DNA from: a virus
Direction: 5' to 3' (one strand)
Virus record (IMG/VR): IMGVR_UViG_3300007345_000078
Location: 1 to 43,856 of that record
DNA length: 43,856 nucleotides
A program made the translations under genes and the position numbers. Positions 1-7,938 of the stretch are shown piece after piece. The number at the start of each line of letters is the position of its first letter. Position 1 is the stretch's first letter. The notes beneath the pieces are model-generated. The model was given only the letters and a program-made list of their open reading frames with translations. It did no database searches and was not told the DNA's origin.

Positions 1-609
1 ACTATAATCACAGAGTCTGAATATGCTAAAGCAGTTAATTGTGTTATGGCTCTTAGATCTGATAAGCATACTGGTAAATATTGTCAAAAGAAATCTAATG
101 ACCCTAAAATACTAATCATAGATAAACATGTAATTATGTTTGAACATGAAGGTTTAGAATTTAAAGGTGAGATAGATAGAATTATAGTTAATCATAAAGA
201 AAAAACTATAACTCCAATTGACTTTAAAACTACTAGTAAGTCTGTTCTTAACTTTGAAAATAGTTTCTGGCATTTTAGATATGACTTTCAAGCAGCTGTA
301 TATATGTTAGGCTTGACTAAAGATAAATCAGAAAGACTTAAAAGTTATTATGAAGAAGGATATAGTTTTAAACCTATGTTGTATATTGTAGTAGAGACTT
401 TCTTGAAAAATCCACCAATGGTATTTGAAATAAGTACAACAGCTATTAACACAGGTTTATACGGCAATGTAGATAAAGTTCCTAAGATTAAAGAAAACTT
501 AGAAGGTTTTTATCAAGCAATTAAGCGATTTAAATATGCTACTGAATATAATGCTTGGGATTATCCAATGGAATATGATACTAAAGGAAAAACTATAATA
601 CAAGTATAA
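1..609 (+). CDS. PD-(D/E)XK (RecB/Cas4-like) nuclease, 5'-truncated
   Basis: The frame is open to the left edge, so the true start lies outside the window. The first ATG seen is at 46, with 15 further in-frame codons before it. Counting from that ATG, the PD-(D/E)XK signature is visible: GEID with D44, then PIDFKT with D59 and K61, then the RecB-type motif Q82-x3-Y86 in YDFQAAVYMLG. Families with this layout cut or resect DNA using a divalent metal, and crAss-like phages commonly carry such a nuclease in the replication block. The gene ends with TAA placed directly before the ATG of the next gene (TAAATG), so the two are probably co-translated. A role in phage replication or recombination is inferred from family and strand; the substrate is not visible. 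Confidence 0.8.
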   Translation, partial: TIITESEYAKAVNCVMALRSDKHTGKYCQKKSNDPKILIIDKHVIMFEHEGLEFKGEIDRIIVNHKEKTITPIDFKTTSKSVLNFENSFWHFRYDFQAAVYMLGLTKDKSERLKSYYEEGYSFKPMLYIVVETFLKNPPMVFEISTTAINTGLYGNVDKVPKIKENLEGFYQAIKRFKYATEYNAWDYPMEYDTKGKTIIQV

Positions 610-1221
610 ATGAAATTTACAAAAACTGCAACATTTTTGTTTCCGCTGCTAAACGTACCAAAGTCTTTGTTTGATTGTCATATACTAGATAGCTGGGGTC
701 GACTTAAATATAAGTCTAGATTCCACAATGCTTATCTAGCTAATACTACAATCAGTAAATACGAAGAAGAAAATTATATATACGTTTTAGCAAGAGGCTA
801 TCGAGATACAGATTTTGATAAATTTTATACTACTATACAAGCATTTCCAAATTTCGTAGATGATTACGATATTAAAGATTGCTGTGTGTTTATATTTAGC
901 GTACCTACAGATTTTGCTGCGGATTATGATCTGATAGTAAATGGTAAGTATTCAGAAATAACTGCCAATAGTAAAAAGCTGATACTAGCTAATCACTATT
1001 TTTCAGGTAAATCTTATACTTTACCTTTAATTCTTAATAAAGCTATTGTTTTAAAAGATAGTTGGGAAGAAAGACTAAGTAATCCTGGGTCACCTGCTTT
1101 CTTATATGATCAAGAAGTATGGCCTATTATTAATAATACTGCAGAAATACTAACACATAAAGTAGTTGATAGCTATTCCACAAACAAAAAACTAAAACCA
1201 ACAGGGGACTTCTTTGAGTAG
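610..1221 (+). CDS. Unknown phage protein, 203 aa
   Basis: I do not recognise this protein. The start ATG follows the stop of the upstream nuclease with no gap, which suggests translational coupling and perhaps a shared role in DNA metabolism. It is a mixed-composition soluble protein without signal peptide or membrane segment. It has many aromatic residues and a conserved-looking stretch in its second half (TLPLILNKAIVLKDSWEERL, then PAFLYDQEVWPI). There is no obvious catalytic motif; two adjacent cysteines (DCCVF) occur near residue 110. The stop is TAG and lies inside a perfect 8-bp hairpin (1203-1227), so the mRNA end is structured. The coding call is firm from length, neighbours and composition; the function is unknown. 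Confidence 0.75.
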   Translation: MKFTKTATFLFPLLNVPKSLFDCHILDSWGRLKYKSRFHNAYLANTTISKYEEENYIYVLARGYRDTDFDKFYTTIQAFPNFVDDYDIKDCCVFIFSVPTDFAADYDLIVNGKYSEITANSKKLILANHYFSGKSYTLPLILNKAIVLKDSWEERLSNPGSPAFLYDQEVWPIINNTAEILTHKVVDSYSTNKKLKPTGDFFE

Positions 1222-1227
1222 TCCCCT
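1203..1227 (+). other. Perfect 8-bp RNA hairpin across a stop codon
   Basis: AGGGGACT at 1203-1210 pairs exactly with AGTCCCCT at 1220-1227 around a 9-base loop. The stop TAG (1219-1221) of the 203-aa gene lies at the loop/stem border. The T-run that follows is only two bases long, so this is not a classic terminator by itself. It may protect the transcript 3' end or act with the two hairpins downstream. Confidence 0.6.
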
Positions 1228-1260
1228 TGATTGGGATGCAGTTTAGATTATATTAATCTG

Positions 1261-1287
1261 AGGGCTCTAGAAATAGGGCCCTTTTTT
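1261..1287 (+). terminator. Intrinsic terminator or attenuator
   Basis: AGGGCTCT (1261-1268) pairs with AGGGCCCT (1275-1282), with one G-U pair and a 6-base loop, followed directly by a run of T at 1282-1287. This is a textbook rho-independent terminator. The next gene starts only 10 bases after the T-run, which is unusual and suggests controlled readthrough. A smaller hairpin, AGATTA (1245-1250) with TAATCT (1254-1259), precedes it. Confidence 0.8.
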
Positions 1288-1297
1288 ATTTAAAAAA

Positions 1298-2161
1298 ATG
1301 ACAAAACTTATAAAAAAAATTAAAAGAAAATCTATGTTGATCCGTCCCTCGGGGAGGTCCACAGATTTTATTAGTCCTAGTTTTGGCTATGGTTGTTTAT
1401 ACAATTGTAGTTACTGTTATATGAAAAGACATAAACCTAAAGGACTAGATGTAGCTGAGAATATAGGAGACATTCTTACTGCTATAAATAACCATGTTTA
1501 CTTTACTCCTGTTGACAAACCTAACCAAACGCATGCTGTGTTGACTACTTATGACATTAGTTGTAATGAAGATTTTGCTTTACATGCTAAGTTCTATGAC
1601 TGGCGTAAGATATTTGATTTCTTTAAAAAGCATCCGCTAGCAATGGGTTCATTTGCTACAAAGTATGTAAATCCTGATCTTATAGATTACGATGCTAATA
1701 AAAAGATTAGAATTAGATTTAGCTTAATGCCTCAAAAATTATCTGATATACATGAACCAGGTACTTCTACGATCATTAGTAGAATAAAAGCTATTGACGC
1801 ATTCATTGACGCAGGTTATGATGTGCATATAAACTTTAGTCCTGTTATTGTTTATAAAGGTTGGAGAGCTGATTATAAAGAGTTATTTGAGATGGTTAAT
1901 GATTATGTCGACTATAAAGATGAAGTACTCGCAGAAGTAATCTTTTTGACCCATAATCATAAAAAGCATATAGCTAATCTTAAAAACCATTCAGAGGCAG
2001 AAAAAGTATTATGGATGCCTGAAATACAAGAAAATAAAATATCACAATATGGTGGTGAAAATGTAAGATATAAACTATCTTTAAAGAAGAAATTCATTGA
2101 GCAGTTTATAGCTCTTCACGACGAAATAATACCGTGGAATAAAATTAGATATATCTTTTAA
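1298..2161 (+). CDS. Spore photoproduct lyase-like radical SAM protein
   Basis: The N-terminal segment has GCLYNCSYCYM with C33, C37 and C40 in the C-x3-C-x2-C arrangement that binds the 4Fe-4S cluster of radical SAM enzymes. The residues around it resemble the spore photoproduct lyase (SPL) family, whose founding member splits a UV-induced thymine dimer. C89, in the context DISCNED, sits about where SPL has its hydrogen-donor cysteine (47-52 residues after the cluster). At 287 residues it is slightly shorter than bacterial SPL. The start ATG at 1298 has an A-rich leader and lies 10 bases after an intrinsic terminator. DNA photolesion repair is a reasonable inference, but phage and bacterial relatives may act on other substrates. 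Confidence 0.8.
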   Translation: MTKLIKKIKRKSMLIRPSGRSTDFISPSFGYGCLYNCSYCYMKRHKPKGLDVAENIGDILTAINNHVYFTPVDKPNQTHAVLTTYDISCNEDFALHAKFYDWRKIFDFFKKHPLAMGSFATKYVNPDLIDYDANKKIRIRFSLMPQKLSDIHEPGTSTIISRIKAIDAFIDAGYDVHINFSPVIVYKGWRADYKELFEMVNDYVDYKDEVLAEVIFLTHNHKKHIANLKNHSEAEKVLWMPEIQENKISQYGGENVRYKLSLKKKFIEQFIALHDEIIPWNKIRYIF

Positions 2162-2174
2162 AAAAAATTAAATC

Positions 2175-2465
2175 ATGCAAGAAAACAAAAATGTTGACGA
2201 CACTAATATTGACTTAGTAATTAAAGGAGAGCATCATGCTCAAGATTTCAGTAAAGAAAAAATGTTTAATATTAAAAGCAAGCAAATAAGCAATATAAAA
2301 GATATAAAAGCAGAAATAGTTGCTTTAAAATCTAAACTTACTGGTGATCTTTTTAAAGATGCAGAGACTCATAACGAGATATATGCTCTTAAATTAATAA
2401 TGAATCCTGAAATTAAAAACAATCCATCGTTAGATGACGATGAATGTCTAGCATGCGGCTCTTAA
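2175..2465 (+). CDS. Small unknown protein with C-terminal CxxC
   Basis: This 96-residue protein starts 13 bases after the radical SAM gene, with an A-rich leader, so the two are likely one transcript. It is charged and predicted largely helical (residues about 30-75, rich in K, E, I, L), with no membrane segment. It ends in DDDECLACGS, a single CxxC pair after an acidic patch. This could bind metal as a dimer or hold a redox pair, but one pair alone is weak evidence. The gene is last in the plus block and is followed at once by the bidirectional terminator. Function unknown. Confidence 0.65.
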   Translation: MQENKNVDDTNIDLVIKGEHHAQDFSKEKMFNIKSKQISNIKDIKAEIVALKSKLTGDLFKDAETHNEIYALKLIMNPEIKNNPSLDDDECLACGS

Positions 2466-2471
2466 AACAAA

Positions 2472-2520
2472 AAAACCTTCTTGCTTCAAAGAGTTTGAAG
2501 GTTTTAACTATCTTTTTTTT
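2472..2520. terminator. Bidirectional intrinsic terminator between convergent blocks
   Basis: AAAACCTTC (2472-2480) pairs perfectly with GAAGGTTTT (2497-2505). On the plus strand the stem ends in T4, with a further T8 run at 2513-2520. On the minus strand the A-rich bases at 2467-2475 supply the T-run. It lies exactly between the converging plus block and the ~41-kb minus block and should stop transcription from both sides. Confidence 0.8.
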
Positions 2521-3409
2521 ATAATGGAAATTTACAAGAATCTACTTGTCTATCATACCTATCTGTTTTATCTCCTCTTATTCTTTTGTAATCTATAGTA
2601 AGAATTCTACCTCCTACAGGTTTAATAGGGGCACCTCTTTCAACATGCCAACCTTTTCCACCAGTGCCATATTCCTCTTTGTACGTGCCTGTCAGCATCA
2701 TGTGAAGTTGTTTTTGCACATTCCTATATTTATTACTTCCTTGAGTACAAACATCTCTTGCATCATTTCTTGCTGCATTCTCATGAATATGTCCCATAGT
2801 AAATACATCAAAGTCTTCATACATTTCTAAAGCTCTAGTAAGATTTAGTGCTCCTTTGGTTACTACACCACCTCCACCTGATCCGTGAAAGTATTTTATT
2901 TTAATAGATCTTGTAGAATGAGCGCCAGTGGGTTTTTCTCTAACTGCTTGATTTACTATAAACCATCCACCATATCCACCAGTTTGAACATTAGTGTGAT
3001 TTTTAATATTTAAAAGTTTTACAAATCTAGCTAGTATATCAGTTTCTTGCCATTTAATAATAGCAGTCTCATGATTACCATATCCTATAACTGTAAGAAG
3101 ATGAGCATAAGGACTCCACCATTCTACTGCTGTTTCTACAATGCTATCTAAATATTTAGCATTGTTATGTTCTGGTCTAATATCAGATTTGTTTCTACGA
3201 TTATCACCTCTACCTTGCATTAAACAAAACATATCTCCATTTATATGAATGGGTATAGAATTATCTAAGCAAAAGTCTAAATCATTTTTTAATTGGTTCC
3301 AATCACATTTTGGGTTGTCCCAGTGAATATCTGACAGCATTGCAATCTTTGCTCTTGATCCTGTAAGTTTTAGCTCATGAATGTTTTCAGAGTGTTTTAT
3401 AAGTTTCAT
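2519..3409 (-). CDS. Calcineurin-like metallophosphoesterase
   Basis: All metal and phosphate ligands of the calcineurin-like fold are visible in order: SDIHWD (D27, H29), INGDMF (D59), GYGNHE (N112, H113), YFHG (H175) and MGHIHE (H207, H209). The protein is therefore probably an active dimetal phosphoesterase. Relatives hydrolyse phosphodiesters in nucleic acids, cyclic nucleotides or proteins, and the substrate cannot be read from sequence. No signal peptide or membrane segment is seen. It is the last gene of the minus-strand virion block, 7 bases after the 1506-aa gene, and its stop lies next to the bidirectional terminator. Late co-expression with virion proteins is inferred from this position. 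The 296-residue length is ordinary for a single-domain enzyme. Confidence 0.9.
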   Translation of the reverse strand: MKLIKHSENIHELKLTGSRAKIAMLSDIHWDNPKCDWNQLKNDLDFCLDNSIPIHINGDMFCLMQGRGDNRRNKSDIRPEHNNAKYLDSIVETAVEWWSPYAHLLTVIGYGNHETAIIKWQETDILARFVKLLNIKNHTNVQTGGYGGWFIVNQAVREKPTGAHSTRSIKIKYFHGSGGGGVVTKGALNLTRALEMYEDFDVFTMGHIHENAARNDARDVCTQGSNKYRNVQKQLHMMLTGTYKEEYGTGGKGWHVERGAPIKPVGGRILTIDYKRIRGDKTDRYDRQVDSCKFPL

Positions 3410-3416
3410 ATTGATT

Positions 3417-6400
3417 TTAATTAAAACTGTTATCTTTGTTTCTTTCTTCGGAGAGAGCGTCTACAGCAGCATCATAATTTTCTCTAGATATTTTTGAATC
3501 TTCTGTTATATCTACATTATTTATAAAGAAATTATAAAAGTATTTTCCTAAATCAAACTTTTCATCGTCTTCATTATATAATATCCCTGATCCTCTAATT
3601 TGCTTCATAGCATCTAGTTTTTCTTTAGGATACTGTAATTCATATATATTTCTTGAACCAAAAGGAAGTAATTTAATTAATAATCTTGTTCTTTTAGTTT
3701 TACCTTCGTACATTCCTTTTTCGTAAGGGTCGTTATTAAATATTGATTCGTACACACTTAATATTTCTTTAGTTACTCGTACTCCTACTACAGGTTCTTT
3801 TAACATATTTTGAAGTTCTCCAATATTTGCAACAACTCCTGTTTCTAATGCCCACCTAGTACCTACTAATGCTATAAAATTTAACGTTTCATTATCTTCA
3901 TCATCATCTGCTGCTTTTAATAACATACTTGAAAGTAAACCAGCAACTACCATGTAAGCAAAATCCATAAGAGTTCTTGCTACACCTCTTCTTTTAGCAG
4001 GGCTTAGTTTATCCCAAGCTTCAAAAGCTCCCATAAGATTTCCTTTCTTAAATATCTCAGCTCCTATATCTGCTAAATAACCATTCCTTCCAAACGTAGC
4101 TATATAATCTCCTATTTCTTCTTCTTCAGTTAAAAAATTAACTTGTGACCCTCCTTTATATCCTTTAAACTTTTTATCAACTAAATTAAAAAAGAATCCT
4201 CTGTGCATAGTAAGAAATCCTCCATAAGCAGTTCTAGATAAAGATCCTTTATCTGTTTCGCTCATAGTACCGTCTAAAAGAGTAGTCATATATTCAACTT
4301 TACCCCTAACACTATTAAGTAAATCTTCAGTTACGTATTTTTTAAACTCATCTTTAACTATTAATTGCCCATCTTCTTGAGTATAAGCTTCATATAAACT
4401 TTTTGATTTTAAATCTTTCCATTCTTCAGTTACTTCTTTTTGAAGAGCTTTATCTTTTTTTCTTGATTCTCCATAAGGAACTCCTTTTTCTGCAGCTTTA
4501 GCTCGATAAAATTGCTCTCTAGTTAAAAACCCTCCTTTATATAATCTATAATTATCATAAATAGATAATGTTGTGTTTCCTTTAAGTTGGTAATCTCCTA
4601 TAGCATATCCTGCATACATAGGATTGTTATTTACTAAGCTTCTTGTAAGAGGATTTCTTCCTGATTCACCTATTGTTTTTTCTAACTGTACTACTTGATT
4701 ATCTTGTAAAAGTAAATGAACTTTATTAGTTTGTTTTAATCTACCTGTTTGTGATAATATTTGAGGTAAATTTTTAGCCATTTCTACTCTTGCCCATATA
4801 GCAGATTCATTAGTAGTATACGTTCCTAATTGTTCTGTAATAAACTTATCTCCTGTAGCTGTTACATATCCTGTTAATATTGTAGGAAGGTTAAAAGCTA
4901 AGTTATTATTACGTATGTAAGTTTGAAATTGTTTAGCAATTTTAGTTATAGAAATAGTTTTACCAGTTAAATCTACTTTTCCTCCTGTTATAAATTTCAT
5001 ACCTCTAGTAAGATAACTATCTTTTGTTAAAGTTTTTTTAGTTATGTCTTCTTTTATTTCTTGGCCGTAAACATAATGTTCTAGTAAATTTTTAATTGTA
5101 GCATAATCTGTAGATTGAGTTCCTGCTATAGGACCCTGTCTTTTATTTTTAATATATTTTCTATCCCCTACTGCTCTTTGTAAATTTTGTATTTCTGGAG
5201 CAACTTTATTCATGTTTCTAAAGTTCTCAGCCATTTCTGAAAACATAACTATTGATCTACCTACATCAAAAGATAATCTATCTGCAGGTAAAGGTCTAGT
5301 AAAATGTATAGGAACTACTTGAGAATTAAAAGCATCTAATTGTCCGAACTCAATATCATCTGCATCTACAAATAAAGCTTCGTCTCCCATATTTTTTAGC
5401 TTAGTCAAAAAACTAGTATTGTCTCCTTCTTGAGCATAAAATTTGTCTAAGGTACTTTTTAGAATAGCAGGCAACATATATACTACTCTATCTGTTCTAT
5501 ATTTTAAAGGCAATTTAGCAACAGCTTCTTTCTTTTTTTCTATTACGTTATTATAATGTGCAGAAAAAATAGGATCTTGCATTTTTGCATTAAAATCAGT
5601 ATTTAAATATTGTCTGCCAGGAACTGTTTTTTGAACATTAAAAACTTTCCAACCTAACTTTGCTTCAGATTCTATAGCCGATTCTTTTATAAATTTAGTA
5701 GTAGATCCTTTTTTAACTTTATAAAAAGTTTCTAATTTACCTGTTTCTTTATTTACTTTTTGCTGAGTTACAGGCTGTTTTTCTTTAACACTATTGTTTT
5801 TAAAAAACTGCTGCCATATTTCATTGTAAATTTTTAATTGATCTGCTGACAATAAATTTTTGTCTAATAAATTTACATCAATATCTCCTTCTTCATTTCT
5901 TATATCTAAAGTCTCAGCAATCTTTTGACGAGTTTTTCCCATTTCTTTATAGTAATCATTGTATTTATATTTACGAATAAAATAACTAGTGGGATTTCCT
6001 TTTTCGTCTTTTTCTACTAAATCAGTTTGTTTATATTTTGTAAGAAATATTTCTTGTGTTTGAAATAAAGATCTTGCTGTTTGTGCAGCAAATCTTTTAG
6101 TAGAAGATACTCCTTCAAAAATAAGTTTATGAGCTAATCTTATTATAGAACTAGCAGCATTTTTAAAATTACCTACAGCTAATCTATATTTATGTGTATC
6201 TGTATGTGATGTTTCAGTAATTTCTTCTGGATTAAAATTAGGATCTATAACTTCTCCATTAGGACCAGTGTTAGCTCTTTCTAAATTTACTTTACTAGCT
6301 AGTACTGCTAAAGCAGTTCCTTTTGTTTTTCCTGAACCAATTAAATCTAATGCATTAGCAATTAAATCTTTAACTTCTTGTTTATCTTTTTCTGAAAAAC

Positions 6401-7937
6401 TAGAATCATTACGAGTAATGTTTTGTATGTTTTTAAATAAATCTTCATACATTTCAACGTAATCATTTGCTTTAGCAATTCCTTCATTAGTAAATTCAAA
6501 ATCAGAATTTGGGTCGAGTGCTTCATCTAATCTTTTAGTAACAATACCTAACTCTTTTACAGCATCTTGTACAAAAGTTGCTACTCCTAAATTAAATTCT
6601 TGTTTTTCTATTTTATTAGATAATTCAGTAATTTGTTCCTGTAAAGGTCCAGTATCTCTACCTGATTGTTCAAATTCTTTTAATCTTCTTGTAAGTTGTA
6701 ATCTAGCTTTTTTTAGAAATTCTTCTTTAGTTTTTATAGCAGCTTCAGGAGTAGTATTTATTTTCTTTTTATACTTTAAAGGTCTTTTATTTATCTGATA
6801 CATGACATCAGTTTCTGTCCAACCCTTCATACCGATACCTGCTTGAACTGCTTCTAAGCCATAATATTCTGTATCTTTACTTAAAAAATCTCCATTTAAA
6901 ATTTTCTTAGCTAAAGGCATGATACTCATTTCTACATCATTCCTTCCAAAAGTATTTATCCCTAAAGCTCCATCTAACCAATTAAAAAAGTCATTTACTG
7001 TTGCTAAGAATTTTTGCCAAAAAGTTTTTGCTTCATTTTGTGTTTTAGCTAGTTTCTCAGTAGTTTGAAATTCTGTAACTATTTCTGCAGCTAATATTTT
7101 AGCAAGAGCTTCTTTTCTAAAATCTATTTCTTTATCATAAACATTTTTGTAATCTTCTTTTACTTCTAAATATGTTTGAGTTTTATGTACATTATTTAAA
7201 GCTTCTCTTATATTCATAGGAGCTCCTAACGGCATAAATTTTAAAATTTCTTCTCTATTGTCCGTATTATATAATAACTCAATAGCAAAATGAGAAATTT
7301 CTTCAGCCATAGTATCTAGTCTTCTATTATCTGCTAGTCCTATTAAACCATTAAAAAAATCAGAAACTCCTAAAGCTTCGTTTTGAAATCTATCTGGAAA
7401 CTTTTTTCTAAGATCTGTTAAAGTTTCTACTTGTATACCGTGTTTTTTAGCCCAATTAGATAAGAGTCTATCTAATTTTTTATTAGCTTGGTCTTCTAGT
7501 TTAGAATTTATTTGTCTAAATATACCATTAGCATATGGAGAATAATAATCATCCATAGTAACAGCTGCATTTTTGTATCCAGCTATATAATAATTGCCAT
7601 TTTGGCTAAGACGTAATTTGTAGTCCTGATCTCCTACTCTTCTAGATATTTCTAAAAGTCTTGAATTTATATTTTGTATTTCTGATTCAGATAAATCTTT
7701 ACCTCTAACTTCATCAAAAAATATTTTTTTAAGATCTGCCTTAACACTTTTAGCTTGGGAAGTTTGATAAAAAATTTCTCGATTTTTAATACCAAGATCC
7801 TTTAGTGTGGGAAAAATTCCAGTATTATTTTCTTCCATCCATATTCCTGCTTTAGCCGCAAGTATTGGTTCTGATAAACCTGATTCTTCTAATAGGTTTA
7901 TAAATTCTGGATGTTTAACATTTATACAAGTTGCCAT
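3417..7937 (-). CDS. Giant virion-type protein, 1506 aa, with degenerate zincin motif
   Basis: This giant protein directly follows the polymerase gene (1-base gap). It is probably one of the crAss-like capsid-cargo proteins that accompany the virion RNA polymerase. Residues 210-218 read MAEEISHFA: a HExxH-like site in which the first histidine is replaced by E212 while E213 and H216 remain, so a zinc protease would be inactive or altered. Residues about 1328-1341 (MVVAGLLSSMLL) form a hydrophobic segment next to an acidic run (DDDEDNE), possibly membrane-active during ejection. Most of the rest is charged and helical with no domain I recognise. A link to transcription or ejection is inferred from position; its own activity is unknown. 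Confidence 0.75.
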   Translation of the reverse strand: MATCINVKHPEFINLLEESGLSEPILAAKAGIWMEENNTGIFPTLKDLGIKNREIFYQTSQAKSVKADLKKIFFDEVRGKDLSESEIQNINSRLLEISRRVGDQDYKLRLSQNGNYYIAGYKNAAVTMDDYYSPYANGIFRQINSKLEDQANKKLDRLLSNWAKKHGIQVETLTDLRKKFPDRFQNEALGVSDFFNGLIGLADNRRLDTMAEEISHFAIELLYNTDNREEILKFMPLGAPMNIREALNNVHKTQTYLEVKEDYKNVYDKEIDFRKEALAKILAAEIVTEFQTTEKLAKTQNEAKTFWQKFLATVNDFFNWLDGALGINTFGRNDVEMSIMPLAKKILNGDFLSKDTEYYGLEAVQAGIGMKGWTETDVMYQINKRPLKYKKKINTTPEAAIKTKEEFLKKARLQLTRRLKEFEQSGRDTGPLQEQITELSNKIEKQEFNLGVATFVQDAVKELGIVTKRLDEALDPNSDFEFTNEGIAKANDYVEMYEDLFKNIQNITRNDSSFSEKDKQEVKDLIANALDLIGSGKTKGTALAVLASKVNLERANTGPNGEVIDPNFNPEEITETSHTDTHKYRLAVGNFKNAASSIIRLAHKLIFEGVSSTKRFAAQTARSLFQTQEIFLTKYKQTDLVEKDEKGNPTSYFIRKYKYNDYYKEMGKTRQKIAETLDIRNEEGDIDVNLLDKNLLSADQLKIYNEIWQQFFKNNSVKEKQPVTQQKVNKETGKLETFYKVKKGSTTKFIKESAIESEAKLGWKVFNVQKTVPGRQYLNTDFNAKMQDPIFSAHYNNVIEKKKEAVAKLPLKYRTDRVVYMLPAILKSTLDKFYAQEGDNTSFLTKLKNMGDEALFVDADDIEFGQLDAFNSQVVPIHFTRPLPADRLSFDVGRSIVMFSEMAENFRNMNKVAPEIQNLQRAVGDRKYIKNKRQGPIAGTQSTDYATIKNLLEHYVYGQEIKEDITKKTLTKDSYLTRGMKFITGGKVDLTGKTISITKIAKQFQTYIRNNNLAFNLPTILTGYVTATGDKFITEQLGTYTTNESAIWARVEMAKNLPQILSQTGRLKQTNKVHLLLQDNQVVQLEKTIGESGRNPLTRSLVNNNPMYAGYAIGDYQLKGNTTLSIYDNYRLYKGGFLTREQFYRAKAAEKGVPYGESRKKDKALQKEVTEEWKDLKSKSLYEAYTQEDGQLIVKDEFKKYVTEDLLNSVRGKVEYMTTLLDGTMSETDKGSLSRTAYGGFLTMHRGFFFNLVDKKFKGYKGGSQVNFLTEEEEIGDYIATFGRNGYLADIGAEIFKKGNLMGAFEAWDKLSPAKRRGVARTLMDFAYMVVAGLLSSMLLKAADDDEDNETLNFIALVGTRWALETGVVANIGELQNMLKEPVVGVRVTKEILSVYESIFNNDPYEKGMYEGKTKRTRLLIKLLPFGSRNIYELQYPKEKLDAMKQIRGSGILYNEDDEKFDLGKYFYNFFINNVDITEDSKISRENYDAAVDALSEERNKDNSFN

Positions 7938-7938
7938 A

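Noticed and set aside
1228-1297. A tRNA or riboswitch in the gap before the radical SAM gene
   Set aside because: The stems are independent short hairpins; there is no cloverleaf, TpsiC-like loop or known riboswitch core, and the last stem plus T-run is a terminator.
2546-2830. 94-codon plus-strand frame opposite the phosphoesterase
   Set aside because: The phosphoesterase on the other strand has a full set of catalytic motifs; this frame has none and lies beyond the plus-block terminator.
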